Below are positions 46,745 to 58,204 of a stretch of 64,000 bases of DNA, piece after piece; position 1 is the stretch's first letter; every line of letters starts with the position of its first letter. This stretch comes from Channallabes apus (lineage: Eukaryota; Chordata; Actinopteri; Siluriformes; Clariidae): assembly GCA_030522415.1 (NCBI GenBank), contig CM060118.1, forward strand, positions 16,124,651 to 16,188,650, given 5' to 3'. The notes beneath the pieces are model-generated. The model saw only the letters and a program-made list of their open reading frames with translations, was not told where the DNA came from and ran no database searches. The position numbers were made by a program, and so were the translations under genes.

Positions 46745-49700
46745 GTGAGTGGAAAGCATAAAACCTATGTCCCTGCATCTTCTGTAACCACAGTCCATGC
46801 TAGAGTACACAGAAGACGAGTTGGATGTGAGAACTGGTTACTGCTAGAAACAGGAGGATCCCCTTTGCTTGGTGGACTGTTTCCCATCCCCACCCTGGTG
46901 TCACCACACCAACTGGTGTTTCCAGTGCAAGTAATCAATTTCTCACAAGATGATGTCTGGTTGTCTCCTAAGGTTAAGTTGGGTGTTCTTGGTCCGTGTC
47001 GATCTGTTGACAAAAGCTCTTGCCATGTAAGATTTCAACGTGTTGCGGCAGATCATGAGGAGGTAATTGTTGAACCAGGAATGACAGTAGGAACTGAAAG
47101 TGAGGTGCAAATGTTTCTACAGAGGTTTCACATTGGTGGGACATCAGAGCAGCAAGTAAAGCTAAGGTCACTTCTGTTAAAGTATGCAGAGGTGTTTTCA
47201 ACTAGTGGTGATGATCTAGGTTATACAGATAAAGTGAAACATGAAATTTCCTTAACCGATGATAGACCTGTCTCTCAGCCACATAGACGCATACCACCAA
47301 ATCAATTTGAGGAGGTCCGAGGGCACATCTCTGAGCTGCTTCAGAAAGGGGTTATTAAGGAGTGCTCCAGTCCGTATGCATCACCAGTTGTGCTGGTGCG
47401 TAAAACAGATTGAAGTCTGAGGCTGTGTGTGGACTACCGGAAATTGAACTTGAAGACCAGAGCGTTCCCATTGCCAAGGATAGATGAAAGCTTGGATGCT
47501 TTGTCTGGGGTCAAGATGTTCTCGACAATAGACCTTGCTAGTGGGTATCATCAGGTGGCTGTTGATGAGAAGGACAGGCATAAGACAGCATTCATTACGC
47601 CATTCAGGCTATATGAATATCTATGAATGCCTTTTGGCCTGTGTAATGTCCCAGCGACATTCCAACGCCTGATGCAAGCCACCATGAGTGATCTGATTTT
47701 CCAAATGGTGCTACCTAGACCTAGTAGGTCTAGTCTACCTAGATGACCTATTAATGTATTCATCATCTTTCTCTGAGCATTTGGATAGGCTAGAGACGGT
47801 GTTCCAGAGATTGAGGGACAATGGACTAGGGCTGGGCGATTTTGTCCTAAAATCAAAATCTCGATTAATTTAACATTTTAACTCGATTACGATTAATGAA
47901 CGATTATTTTATTTATTTATTTATTTATTGCCCTCATCGTTCACTGACAAGTTTTGTACAGTAAATATGCTCACAAGTGAGAGATTTTTGAATGAAGGGT
48001 GCATTACTTGATTGATTAATTGAAGCCAACACACACTATCTACTATCTATGATTATTTATTGAACAATGTTGAACAACTGAAATTAAACTGAAGCCACAA
48101 AAATTAAATGGTTCATTAAATTACATTTAAAAGTATAGTTTATTAACAAAAACAGATGACCGATTTGGCCTTAAAAATTATGATACTATAGGCACATGCT
48201 CAGAATCTTTACAAGGCAAGGATTTTTATAAAAAAAAAAAACTTGTTTGTGATGATAAAAAGTATCTTGTGATAATGTATTACAATGTTTTGAGATTTTT
48301 AAACAATAATGAGAAACAACATTTAGACCACACACACTAGGGCTGTCTTTTTATCCCACAATTCAGAGTTAAATGAAGGCTATTTCACACTGCCCCAATA
48401 AACTGACATAATGGCTTAAGCATGCAATGACAACAAAAATGGAATGAATGATGCAGTTATCAATCTGGGCCAGGACAATTTCACTTTTACTATATAGTTG
48501 GGTACCTGCTAGGTGTTGTATAATTCATATTTGCTTTGCCAGAATAGTTTAAGCCACCAAAATAACGTTTTATTGATAAACTGCGCAGCTTTCGCCAACG
48601 TGAACACTCCCGTTAGTAACGAGGCGAACAAGGAGCCAAACGAATCGGAAGTTGCGAATAAGGTGCTAACTTCAGCCTCGTGTGCTTAGGGGCATCATAT
48701 CTTTCGCTAGAACGTTAGAAACGGCCCTGGTTATATCCGTGCTCCTTTTGGAACACCTTTTATAAGGTGTAATGGCCACGAAAGACGACACGATCGATAT
48801 CTGCTTTGGTACAGCCCCACTGCTAGCCCTGCTAGTTGACGGAGTAGCATTGGCCCGCATTTTCATGCTTTCAGTGTGGTCGTTTGGGTGATGCGTTCAT
48901 ATAATGGAGTTAGTGCTACCTTTTTTATCGACAATTTCAACATCTTTGGATAATAACTCGGGGTTAGATTAACTTTCGTCGCTGCTTCCACTCATTATTT
49001 TTTTTGTCGTCCTGGTGTCAAGTTTGCTTCGCAAAGTGCGGTAGGAAATTAACTTTGACCTGCACGGCACACGCAAGCTGCACGCTGATTGGTTGTTGTC
49101 GTATTGTTCTGCTGTGTGATTGGCTCTTGGATTAATCCATATCGAGCAAAAAATGTCTAGAGCTTTTCATCGTTTTTAAAATCAAATAAATCGCGATTCG
49201 ATGTGATATCGTTTATCGGCCCAGCCCTACAATGGACTGAAGGTTAAGGTGGAAAAATGGCATTTTCTGCTGTCGGAAGTTCGGTTTTTGGGTCATCAAG
49301 TCTCGGCACAGGGAGTGAGTGCAGATCCTGAGAAAATAGGGGCAGTGAGACAGTGGCCAGTTCCTGGTACCCTTAGGGGACTCAGATCATTTTTGGGATT
49401 CTGCAGCTACTACAGGAGGTTTATTGAAGGTTTCTCTCAGGTAGCGGGGCCCCTGCATGATGTCGTAAACAGTTGTCTTAAGGAGAGCAGTCCTTTCAAA
49501 GTGCAATGGTTGTACAAGCATTCCTGGAACTCAGAGTGCCAGCTGGCTTTTGAAAGCCTTAAGGATAAGTTGACTAGTTCTCCAATATTGGGTTATGCCA
49601 ATTTTACCTTGCCATTCCTTCTAGAAACGGATGCTAGCAACCTGGGACTGGGTATCAGTACCAATACCAGGGAGGTAAGAAAACAGTCATTGCTTATGCA

Positions 49701-51987
49701 AGCCGCAGACTGCGAGGGGCTGAGCGAAACGATAGGAATTATAGCAGTATGAAGCTCGAGCTTCTAGCACTAAAGTGGGCAGTGACTGAGAAGTTTAGGA
49801 GTTACTTGCTAGGATCCGATCTTACTGTGTTGACGGACAACAACCCACTTTGTCATCTCTCTACTGCTAAGTTGGGTGCAATTGAACAGCGTTGGGTATC
49901 CCAGCTGGCTGTGTTTGATTTTGAGGTGCAGTACCGCCGTGGGCGATGCAATACAGCAGCTGATGCTTTGTCATGGAGGTCAGGTTTGGAGAAGCCTGAG
50001 TCAGAAGGAGACGATGTGGAATATGATGATTGTGTGGCTATTTGTAATTCTCTCAAGACGGGGATAGCTTTAGGGCTAGATCTGCTGGCAGCAGGTGTAG
50101 AGTGCTAGGACATTAGGCAGCTGAGAGTGTCTGAGGTAAACAAGAATACTGAGGGTGAGGTTGCATGTGGAAACACTCCTACTCTGCTGGGATATTCAAG
50201 AACAGAGCTCCGTCAGCTCCAAGAGACAGATCCTACAATTAGCGTGTTTCAGAAATTCAGAAATCAGAAAGGTTAGGCTTGTTAAAACCGGTACTCGCTC
50301 TGCTAAAACAATGGAATAAGATTAGAGAGAAACAGGGTCTTTTGTACCGTGTGGTAGAAGATGTTCATCTGGGTGAATGCTGGCAATTGTTATTGCCTGC
50401 CTGTCTGACCGAGCCAGTTCTGAGAAGTGTTCATGACCAGATGGGACATCAGGGGATTGAAAGGACAGTAGGACTGTTGAGGCAAAGGTGCTTTTGGGTA
50501 CGGATGTATGGGGATGTAGAGAGGTGGATAAAAAGGTGTCAGAGATGTGTGCTTTCAGAAATGCCGCGGCCTCGGATTCAACCATGCTGGACTCCATTCC
50601 TAGCTTCCCGTCCACTGGAGGTGGTTGCGGTAGACTTTACAGTACTAGAACCAGCTTCTGATGGCCATGAGAATGTCCTGGTTGTGACTGATGTCTTCAC
50701 TAAGTTCAGTCAGGCGTTCCCCACACGTGATCAGAAGGCAGAGACTACAGCAAAGATCCTTCTCCGAGAGTGGTTTCTAAAGTATGGTGTTCCACAGCGC
50801 TTGCACTCGGACCAGGGCCGGAATTTTGAAAGCGCTGTGATCTCTGAGCTCTGCCGGCTATATGGGGTAAAGAAAACCCACACCACACCACACCACATCA
50901 CCCACAAGGAAACCCCCAATGTGAGAGATTCAACAGAACCCTCCATGATCTCTTGCGCGCACTTCCACCAGAAAAGAAGCGCAAATGGCCAGAGCACCTA
51001 GTTGAGGTGGTCTATGCATATAATGTGACACCCCACTCGTCCACAGGTTACTCACCATATTATCTGCTTTTTGGTGTTCAGCCACATCTCCCTGTCGATG
51101 CTTTGTTGGGGCAAGAGCCAGCGACTGATGTTGAGCCTAATTCGTTGGCAGTGCATAGGGAAAGGCTGCAGGAAGCACATCGCCGAGCAAAAGAGTATGC
51201 AGAAAAGAAGGCTTCATTGAGGGTTACTCAGCATGAAGGGAAGGTGTACTGTCCAGAAGTAGAAGTGGGGCAAATTGTTTATTTAAGACATCGTCCACTA
51301 GGGAGGAATAAGATCCAAGATGTGTGGTCACCGGCGAAATACAAGGTAGTAGGGGTCCAGGGTTCTACATATACAGTGCAGCCGTTAGGTGGAGGGTTGG
51401 TCAAGCGAGTGAATAGGTCCAACCTCCATCCCTGTGTGAGTCCCACCCCAGTGCCAAGACCGAGGTGTTCAGAATCTCTTTCCAGTGATGACCCTATCCC
51501 AATTTTAGAGCCAGAGGAACAAGTCCATGATCCACAGTGTGTGTTGGTGGAAAAGGTTAGATACCCAAGGGAAGGGTGGGTGCTGATGCCAATGCCTGAG
51601 AAGTTCAGTCAGTTTCTTCCTGAGCCTGAAAGAGATGTTGGTTTTGATGTGGAGAAGCCAATGCAAAATGAGGCAGTTTCAGGGACAGATAGCAGTGCGG
51701 CTTCCCTGGTTACTCAGAGGCCAGAGCCTGTATCATCCCTCCCAGAGCCAGTATGTGTGGACCTCCCTTCTGAGGTAGTTGAGTCTAGGCCTGTGCCTAT
51801 TCCAAGGAAGAGAGTAGGGAAAAGTAGCAGGACAGATGTCCCTTCTCCAACTCCACGAAGAACACAGAGGGAGACTGCAGGTGTCCATAGTAACCCACAT
51901 AATCTGCCTAAGACAGCCTGTAAGGCAGTGTCTTTTAGTCCAGATGTTCTGTCTCAGGTTTCAGATGGTATGGTCCTTTATACTTGA
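46745..51987 (+). pseudogene. Pol of the broken gypsy element (RT, RNase H, integrase)
   Basis: The protease-RT linker and RT start run 46745-47410, ended by TGA at 47411. RT fingers/palm (LCVDYRKLN, then TIDLASGYHQV) end at TGA 47624. The YLDD catalytic box near 47735 is out of frame owing to a short duplication just upstream. A hAT element then interrupts at 47827-49229. RT continues (FLGHQVSAQGV) with RNase H (LETDAS, and TDNNPLCH in another frame) up to 50108, and a TAG follows. The integrase zinc motif ([16 protein letters not shown]) and VVAVDF and LHSDQG motifs lie at 50430-50830. A further frameshift near 50900 precedes the E-containing segment and the C-terminal region (50953-51987). 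At least three frame changes are present. Confidence 0.88.
47827..49229 (-). mobile_element. hAT transposon inside the gypsy RT (1403 bp)
   Basis: Ends TAGGGCTGGGC and GCCCAGCCCTA form terminal inverted repeats. The 8-bp target duplication CAATGGAC (47819-47826 and 49230-49237) is exact. On the minus strand, 48672-48866 gives a ZBED/hAT-transposase-like stretch (KDMMPLST and a SKRSTDITRAVSN block). The rest of the enzyme is missing, so the copy is non-autonomous. Confidence 0.9.
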
Positions 51988-52033
51988 ATGTTAGATGAGT
52001 AGGATGTAAGTAGTCACTGAGGACGATGACTCT

Positions 52034-52046
52034 GGGCAGGGGAGAG
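52034..52046 (+). promoter_or_regulatory. Polypurine tract of the broken gypsy element
   Basis: GGGCAGGGGAGAG lies directly before the right LTR start TGTAACC. Confidence 0.8.
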
Positions 52047-53011
52047 TGTAACCAGGTGGTTTAGACAGTAATGTAGAAGCTAAAGGAAAACCCCTGTGAA
52101 TATATGCTTGCATTAGTTAATTGAATGCCTTTTTTTATGCATTAAAAATGCAGGAAAAAAAGGACGCTGCCCCTTTAAGACAATTACGAGACTCAGTGAG
52201 TGTGGAGTGCATGCGTGGCAGAGACGCAGAAAATGCTGGAAAAAGCATGAGTCAGACGAAACTTTGCTCCTATAGTTTTGTTTATTAAACGGCAAAACTT
52301 TAGAGAGAAATAAGATAAAGGAGTTTTTTCCTCGTTCAGCGCTGGTTGGATATTGTGAGCAGGTGCTTTGGGTATCCAGGGGAGAGCACGAAAGTGTATT
52401 AAATATAAATTTAGCGCTATAAAATGCGCTAAGTGGCCTTATTAGCATAACCAAGGCTAATGTCAATTAATATTGTATGCAGAGGGGAGAAGGTTCTGGA
52501 AGAGTTCCATGTATTTCTGCGGTACAAGGATAATTGTAAGTTTGTTTTATTTGTACTTAATGCCATTGTTAATGTAAATGTTTTATTTACTGGGTTCAAG
52601 TCATATGTTGCATGTTTATATAATCGGTGTGATGTGCAAATTGACAAGTGTGTGTTAGCAGTTCCTAATTGTTATTTTCTTTATTTAGGAGGCTGCTACC
52701 TTTGTCTTTAGAGGGTTAAATTCTTTTGAGGAAGTTTAGCCATAAGCCTAGAGGTTTAAAAAATTAAACTGTATACACCCAATGGGTGTTTGATTTATTT
52801 TATTGACTTTTGCTGTTTATTTTGTTTGTTTATTTGTTCATTGTTTGTTTATTTGTTCATTTGTTCAAGCTAAGAGCTCATAAGGCTAATATCTTTAATG
52901 CTGTATTTTCTTTTGTAGGATGCAGTCAGGAATAAAATATAAATAAAAATACTTGCTACTTGCTTGCGTGATTGCCCCTTTATCCTAAGCATACTAACGT
53001 AGGGCCACACA
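52047..53011 (+). repeat. 3' LTR of the broken gypsy element (965 bp)
   Basis: It matches the left LTR at both ends but holds about 400 extra bases (roughly 52407-52806) after 'gtgtattaaatat', plus a small insert near 52100. No target duplication flanks the extra block, so loss from the left LTR is as likely as gain here. Confidence 0.88.
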
Positions 53012-53019
53012 TATGTGTG

Positions 53020-53082
<63 letters not shown>
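53020..53082. repeat. (TA)n microsatellite
   Basis: A pure TA run just outside the right LTR of the broken gypsy element. Confidence 0.95.
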
Positions 53083-53088
<6 letters not shown>

Positions 53089-53429
53089 CTGTATATATAT
53101 ACAGTAGTGTGTAAATGTTATACACACACATGTATGCGTGTGTGTGCATATAAAATCTGTCATCATCTCCACCTGTTTCTCATTGGTTCATTCAAGTAAG
53201 ATGTCTTTTTTTTATGCTGGACTGATTCATAGTTCACTGCGTGACTTAAAAAGCAAAAAAAAAAAAAAAAACATCCTAAGCCTAAAACGTTCTTCAGAAG
53301 TCTGGAGATCTTTTCCTTAATACACTACATTAAAAACATACATGAAAGAATGTCTCTTTGGAAGCAGAATATAATGAAATGAGGGTGGCTGAAGATTTTT
53401 CGCTCAAGTTTTTTTTCTTTCCAATACAG

Positions 53430-54220
53430 TACATCTTGAAAAAATAGAATATCATAATTAAAAAAAAATATTGAAAAAGCAAAACTCTGTTTAGATTCAT
53501 TGTATGTAAAATTTAAAATTGCAGGTCATTTTGTCTTTACTTTTGATCTTAAAATCGTCAATGTGACATCTCAAAATATTAGAATATTTCCTAAGATCAA
53601 TTGAAAAAAGAATTACAATACAGTATGTGCCTGTGGCACTGCTGAGGTGATATTGAAGCCCAGTATGCATTGTTAGGTCTTCTTCCTCTTGTCAATAGCC
53701 TATAGATTCTCTCTGGGCTTCAGGTCAGGCAAGTTGGGCATGATGGCCATGATGTGTCTTTCATCTGCTGCATTAAGTTTCCATGGCCAACCACTGCATA
53801 CAGTATACTGACCACATTTCTTTGTGCTTCTTCAAAATAGGTGGAACAGCACATCTTGAAACAACCGTCTGTTTTGAAATCATTGCCTTGCTGATGCAGT
53901 ATACTGCCTTATATCTTGTTGCTGTGTTCGGCCTTGCCATGGTGTATGACCTGTGACATGAAACTGTCTTTCAAAAGCTCACCGTAGTAGCAGAGTTTGG
54001 CTTTTCTTAACACAGTTTTAAGCCTCCTGCAGAGCGGTTTCTGTTTCAGTTGATGACTCTGTTTTAACCTACATATGAACCACATGTTGATTTGATTTAG
54101 ATTTGTCTTCTTTTCAATCATTTTGCATCGTGTAAATTTGTTTGTGCGTGTGGGTGTGTTTGTGTGTAATGTCTTGAATATTGCCATTATGCTATTATGC
54201 CTGAAATAAAGCATAGAAAC
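53430..54220 (-). mobile_element. Decayed DNA transposon (Tc1/mariner-like, tentative)
   Basis: It carries blocks such as 'tagattctctctgggcttca' and 'ccttgccatggtgtatgacc' that recur in fish DNA transposons, in the order expected for a minus-strand copy. No useful frame remains. Confidence 0.45.
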
Positions 54221-54950
54221 CCCTGGTTGAGACCAGAGATCTTCTTGTCTTCATCTTCATGCCACTGTCACTTCTGGCTTGGTCATTAGAGACCTAAATC
54301 TTTGACGGTGAATCAAAAATTACCTGCACTCTGTAGAATTTTTTTTGTTTAACTTTTAGAAAGTCCAAAAACCAGCACACAACAGCTTTCACAATTCAGC
54401 CTGCATTTAGAAGGATGTACTGTTACTACTAGCTTGACAGTAAAAGACCTGGGTGTACTGTAATATTAGACAGTAACTTGTCCTTTGAAAATCATATTTC
54501 CAATATCACAAAAACAGCCTTTTTCCATCTTGGAAATATTGCCAAGCTTAGGAACATCTTATCCGTATCTGATGCAGAAAAGCTAGTTCATGCATACATG
54601 ACCTCCAGAATGGACTATTGTAATGCATTACTAGGTGGTTATCCTGCATCCTCAATAAACAAGCTTCAGTTAGTCCAGTGGTTCTCAAACTGTGGGGCGC
54701 GCCCCACTAGTGGGGAATACAGACATGACAGGTGGGGTGCAATGAACGGGAGGAAAAACAGGAAAGTACCTATTCTAATTCATGCTTTTCTTTATTGATA
54801 ATGAAGAGCGTACGCTCAAAACTAAACAATCACACACAAATAAATGGATCATTAATACAAGTAAATTTAAAATAACATCAGTTGTGGGCCGGGAGAAAAA
54901 GTGGAACCATAGTGGAACAATAACGGTTTAACGTCGGACGAACTTAAGCA

Positions 54951-55176
54951 GCGCTGCTCGAATCACAAACCTGCGCGACCCACTGGGCAGCGCTGTGCGA
55001 CTCTGACAGAAATAAACCGCGCCGACCATCAAAATACATTTTACCCCACTGGGATGCGCACGTACAAACCAGGCATGGCAAGGCGGAAACAATATTAAAC
55101 AGTCCTGACATTTTAAATAAATAGTTTTTAAATAAAACACAGTGGGTCGCGCAGGTTTGTGATTCGAGCGGCGCTG
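54951..55176. repeat. GC-rich inverted repeat inside the hAT element
   Basis: 54951-54986 is mirrored by 55141-55176 with about one mismatch (shared core 'gaatcacaaacctgcgcgac'). It could fold into a hairpin with a loop of about 150 nt. Confidence 0.8.
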
Positions 55177-55346
55177 CGCGATCCACCGGGCTGCGCAAAT
55201 AAACCAGATCATCACTGCGCTATCCAGATAGTCGCGCTGCGCTGTATTTGCGCAGATGTTCGGTTCAATCGGGTGCCGCGGTTTCGTCCCACTTTTGATG
55301 TGTTTGGCTTCACATTCACTTCGACAATGGAAGAAGTGCAGCAGCA

Positions 55347-55563
55347 GTGAGTTTGCTTACATGTGACAAAACCAAGAACGAGGAGATTGTAAAGAAAAAA
55401 GGTGCCTCGTCTGTGGTGTGGAATTCGTTTGGGTATAAGAAAAGTGATACGAATGAGATGAACGTGATTTGGAAGGTACACAAGTGCACTGTTTTAACAA
55501 GTGGCGGAAACACGTCAAACCTTTTCTATCATCTGAAATACAAGCATCCAAACGAATATGGCC
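55347..55563 (+). pseudogene. BED zinc-finger fragment of a ZBED1-like hAT transposase
   Basis: The frame reads SSVVWNSFGY, then KVHKCTVLTSGGNTSNLFYH and LKYKHP, the pattern of BED fingers. One of the first zinc-binding cysteines appears lost. The catalytic domain is absent. It starts with no ATG. Confidence 0.65.
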
Positions 55564-55699
55564 AAAGTAAAAAAATAATAAAAATGCTGCAAACCTCAGC
55601 AATTCACAGTTTAAATAAAATTACATTATGTAAAACAGTTTCTTTGTGTTTTCATTTTTATTTATGCATTTTCACATACAAATTGCTATATTGTGATAT

Positions 55700-55762
55700 A
55701 TATTGTTATCGAGGTATATCTTCTACCGTGTTAGAAGATTTTGGTTATATCGCCCACCCCTA
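55700..55762 (+). repeat. Terminal segment of a second hAT (ends '...tatcgcccacccct')
   Basis: The reverse complement begins AGGGGTGGGCGATATAACC, the common hAT terminus, so a nested hAT probably ends here at about 55762. Its left end was not found. Confidence 0.5.
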
Positions 55763-57204
55763 ATGAAGCCTACCTTCAGCTTGGATTCATGGTGCGGATG
55801 GTGGGGGCAGAGGAGAGACCCGTGTGTGTTTTGTGTCTTAAACTGCTGGCAGCAGACCGCACGAGACCCAACAAATTAGGAAGACACTTAGAGACAAACA
55901 CACTCCAGTCACGTTAATAAACCACTGGACGTCTTTGAAAGAAAGCTGGCAGAATACAGACAGCAGGATAATCGCATGGTAAAATCTGAATCAGTGGACA
56001 GCAAAGCACAAATGGCTTCATTCAAAGTTGCATACAGAATTGGCCAGTGCAAAAAAAGCTACAAACGATTGCTGAGCAGCTAATAAACATGGGGTCAATT
56101 ATGCAAAGATATGTGATAACATAAGCCTTGTAACAATTGCACGTGTATTTTATCTTTTTTTTAACTTGGTGGTGTTTGATCTTATTGGTTTAGAAATTGA
56201 TATTTCAATAAACAGTAAACTTGGCCGATTTCGTTATTATTTTGTTGACAAGTGGGGCTTGAAAATTCGCTCACCCCCTTAAGTGGGGAATGACAGAAAA
56301 AGTTTGAGAACCACTGAGTTAGTCCAAAATGCAGCCGCCAGGGTTCTCACTGATCAAGAAAATATGATCATATAACCTCAATATTACCATCCCTACACTG
56401 GCTACCTGGTCAGTTTAGAATATTTTTCATATTTAGCTCCAAAGCTTTGGAATAGCCTTCCAGACAGTGTTCGGGGCTCAGACACAGTTTCCCAGTTTAA
56501 AAGTAGACTCAAGACGCATCTCTTTAATACTGTCATACTCATCCCATAACCTCATACTCCAGTACATCTATCCTGAATGGCAACTACGCTAATTCTCTCC
56601 ATCTCTTCTGTATTTTTCTACTCATCCCGAGGCATCGGGAGATTGTGCAAGCTTCAGTAGACAAAGGCCAACCCTGCAAGGTTCCTGAGGCATCCAGAGA
56701 AGGATCAGTTCCAGCTGGATTCAGCTTCATGATGGTAGGAGCTACACATGCTGCTCCTGTGCTTCCAGTGATCCAGACCCCATCTGCCCTTTGCACCTAC
56801 TGACTCATCCCTATGCTGAACTGGACTTCATGTTAATTTAACAAATTTCTGTTATATTGAGCTTTCAGCTGCATAACACACATGATGTTATATAATTTAT
56901 ATCTGTTATCACCCAAATGAGGATGGGTTCCCTGTTGAGTCTGGTTCCTCTCAAGGTTTCTTCCTATTACCATCTCAGGGAGTTTCCTTGCCACTGTCGC
57001 CGTCACCCTTGGCTTGCTCATCAGACACATTTCATTCACCATTCATTATTATTTAGACACATTTTTTCTCACACATACACACTTCCAAAAAATTTTTATA
57101 ATTTTTTTTTTATTGAAATTTCTTTCATTTTTGTGAAGCTGCTTTGAGACAATGACCATTGTTAAAAGCGCTATATAAATAAAATTGAATTGAATAGAAA
57201 GAAG

Positions 57205-57790
57205 CAAATTGCGAGACACAAATGCACCGCTATCTTCACATCATCAGAAGTGAATCTTCATTTTTGTAGGGCTGTTTTCAGGGAACCAAACATCTAAAAG
57301 TCCAACAGAGCAAGATCAGAGCAGTGGTGTCCGGACATGCATCGTCATGCAAGATCACATTGCCCTGCAGACCTCTGTGTTTAGGCTTAAGCTCTTCAAT
57401 AAGCACACTGTGATGAGCACTGTTGATTTTTGAACCTTTTTCCTGATAATGTTCCAACTATGGCCCTTGAGAATCCCAGAAAATTGTAAGCATCAATATT
57501 CCAGCTGACTTTTGAACCTTTTCTTGGTCGGCTTTGAGGATGCTTCCACTCCATACTCTGCCATTTACTCTCAGGCTCATAGTCATGAATACATGTCTCG
57601 TGACCAGTAATGATTTTCCTTAAGAAACTTTCAGCTTCTTTAGAGTATTGTTCGTGAGTTGTTTCAGCACCATATACAGACCATAAAAAACGATTCACTG
57701 CACGCTGCTCTTCTTTTATGCAAATCATACTTTACCTTGCACCGCAGTTACAAATGAATTGATGTAACACGTGCACACCTGGGACTGGAC
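57205..57790 (-). mobile_element. Mariner-like transposase remnant
   Basis: Minus-strand frame 57396-57728 has the mariner block ITGHETCIHDYEPESKWQSM, corresponding to the first catalytic aspartate region of mariner enzymes (here His replaces the usual Asp). A second-catalytic-region trace (ILHDDACPDT-like) lies near 57340. Stops and a frame change are present. Confidence 0.6.
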
Positions 57791-57935
57791 AGACAGTAGT
57801 ATTGAACGTGAAAACGCTGATAAGACAGTGCGGCCAACATACATTTTAATATAACCAGTGTGTGGATAATTTATTATTCTGCTTCATCCATTCAGTTATC
57901 TGTAAAACTGTTTCATGCCAATTAAACATTGTGTT

Positions 57936-57937
<2 letters not shown>

Positions 57938-57989
<52 letters not shown>
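57938..57989. repeat. (TA)n microsatellite
   Basis: A pure TA run of about 50 bp. Confidence 0.95.
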
Positions 57990-57994
<5 letters not shown>

Positions 57995-58204
57995 TAAAAG
58001 CTCCAGGACCAGAATATTACAGTACATATTTAAACAATAAGCCTGATACTTGAAATAGTTGAACTTTGTTAATTAAAAAAAAAATCTGTGCTGTGATTTT
58101 TCTTTACTGATTTTACACTACAGTATTTTCCACTGATATTTGTATTTTACAAACCTCTTAGAACCCCTGGACTACAGACGTTATTAAATATTCAAGTTGA
58201 TTAT

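Larger units (their letters stand above)
44317..53011 (+). mobile_element. Older, broken Ty3/gypsy retrotransposon
   Basis: A plus-strand LTR element. The left LTR (528 bp) and right LTR (965 bp) share most of their sequence, but the right one has about 400 bp more. A tRNA-Leu-type primer site follows the left LTR, and a polypurine tract precedes the right one. Gag-protease and pol are present in order, but with in-frame TGA codons, frameshifts and a 1.4-kb hAT insertion. No chromodomain was seen. Target duplications could not be confirmed because both flanks are TA/TG simple repeat. It cannot act autonomously. Confidence 0.93.
54676..56316 (+). mobile_element. hAT transposon inserted in the L2 (1641 bp, composite)
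   Basis: Terminal inverted repeats CAGTGGTTCTCAAACT and AGTTTGAGAACCACTG are bounded by an exact 8-bp target duplication AGTTAGTC (54668-54675 and 56317-56324). The inside holds a GC-rich inverted repeat, a BED-finger fragment with its own hAT-like end, and near 55765-55920 an eroded ZBED5-like N-terminus (EAYLQLGFMVRMVGAEERPV). The mixture suggests an element within an element. Confidence 0.9.
54340..57195 (+). mobile_element. Second L2 LINE copy, 3' part, split by a hAT element
   Basis: The C-terminal RT region (SFENHISNITKTAFFHLGNI near 54480) matches the L2 at 242-3292. After the inserted hAT (54676-56316) the frame wording continues near 56325 ('aatgcagccgccagggttct'). An internal deletion follows, then the KLWNSLPDSVRGSDTVSQFK block, the UTR, and the tail 'taaaattgaattgaatag'. 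Non-functional. Confidence 0.85.

Noticed and set aside
45278..47626. Recoded TGA (selenocysteine or readthrough) in the older gypsy element
   Set aside because: Frameshifts, a TAG and a hAT insertion show that the copy is dead; CpG decay explains TGA more simply.
44312..53016. Target duplication for the older gypsy element (ATATA against TATGT)
   Set aside because: Both flanks are TA/TG simple repeat and do not match exactly, so no duplication can be claimed.
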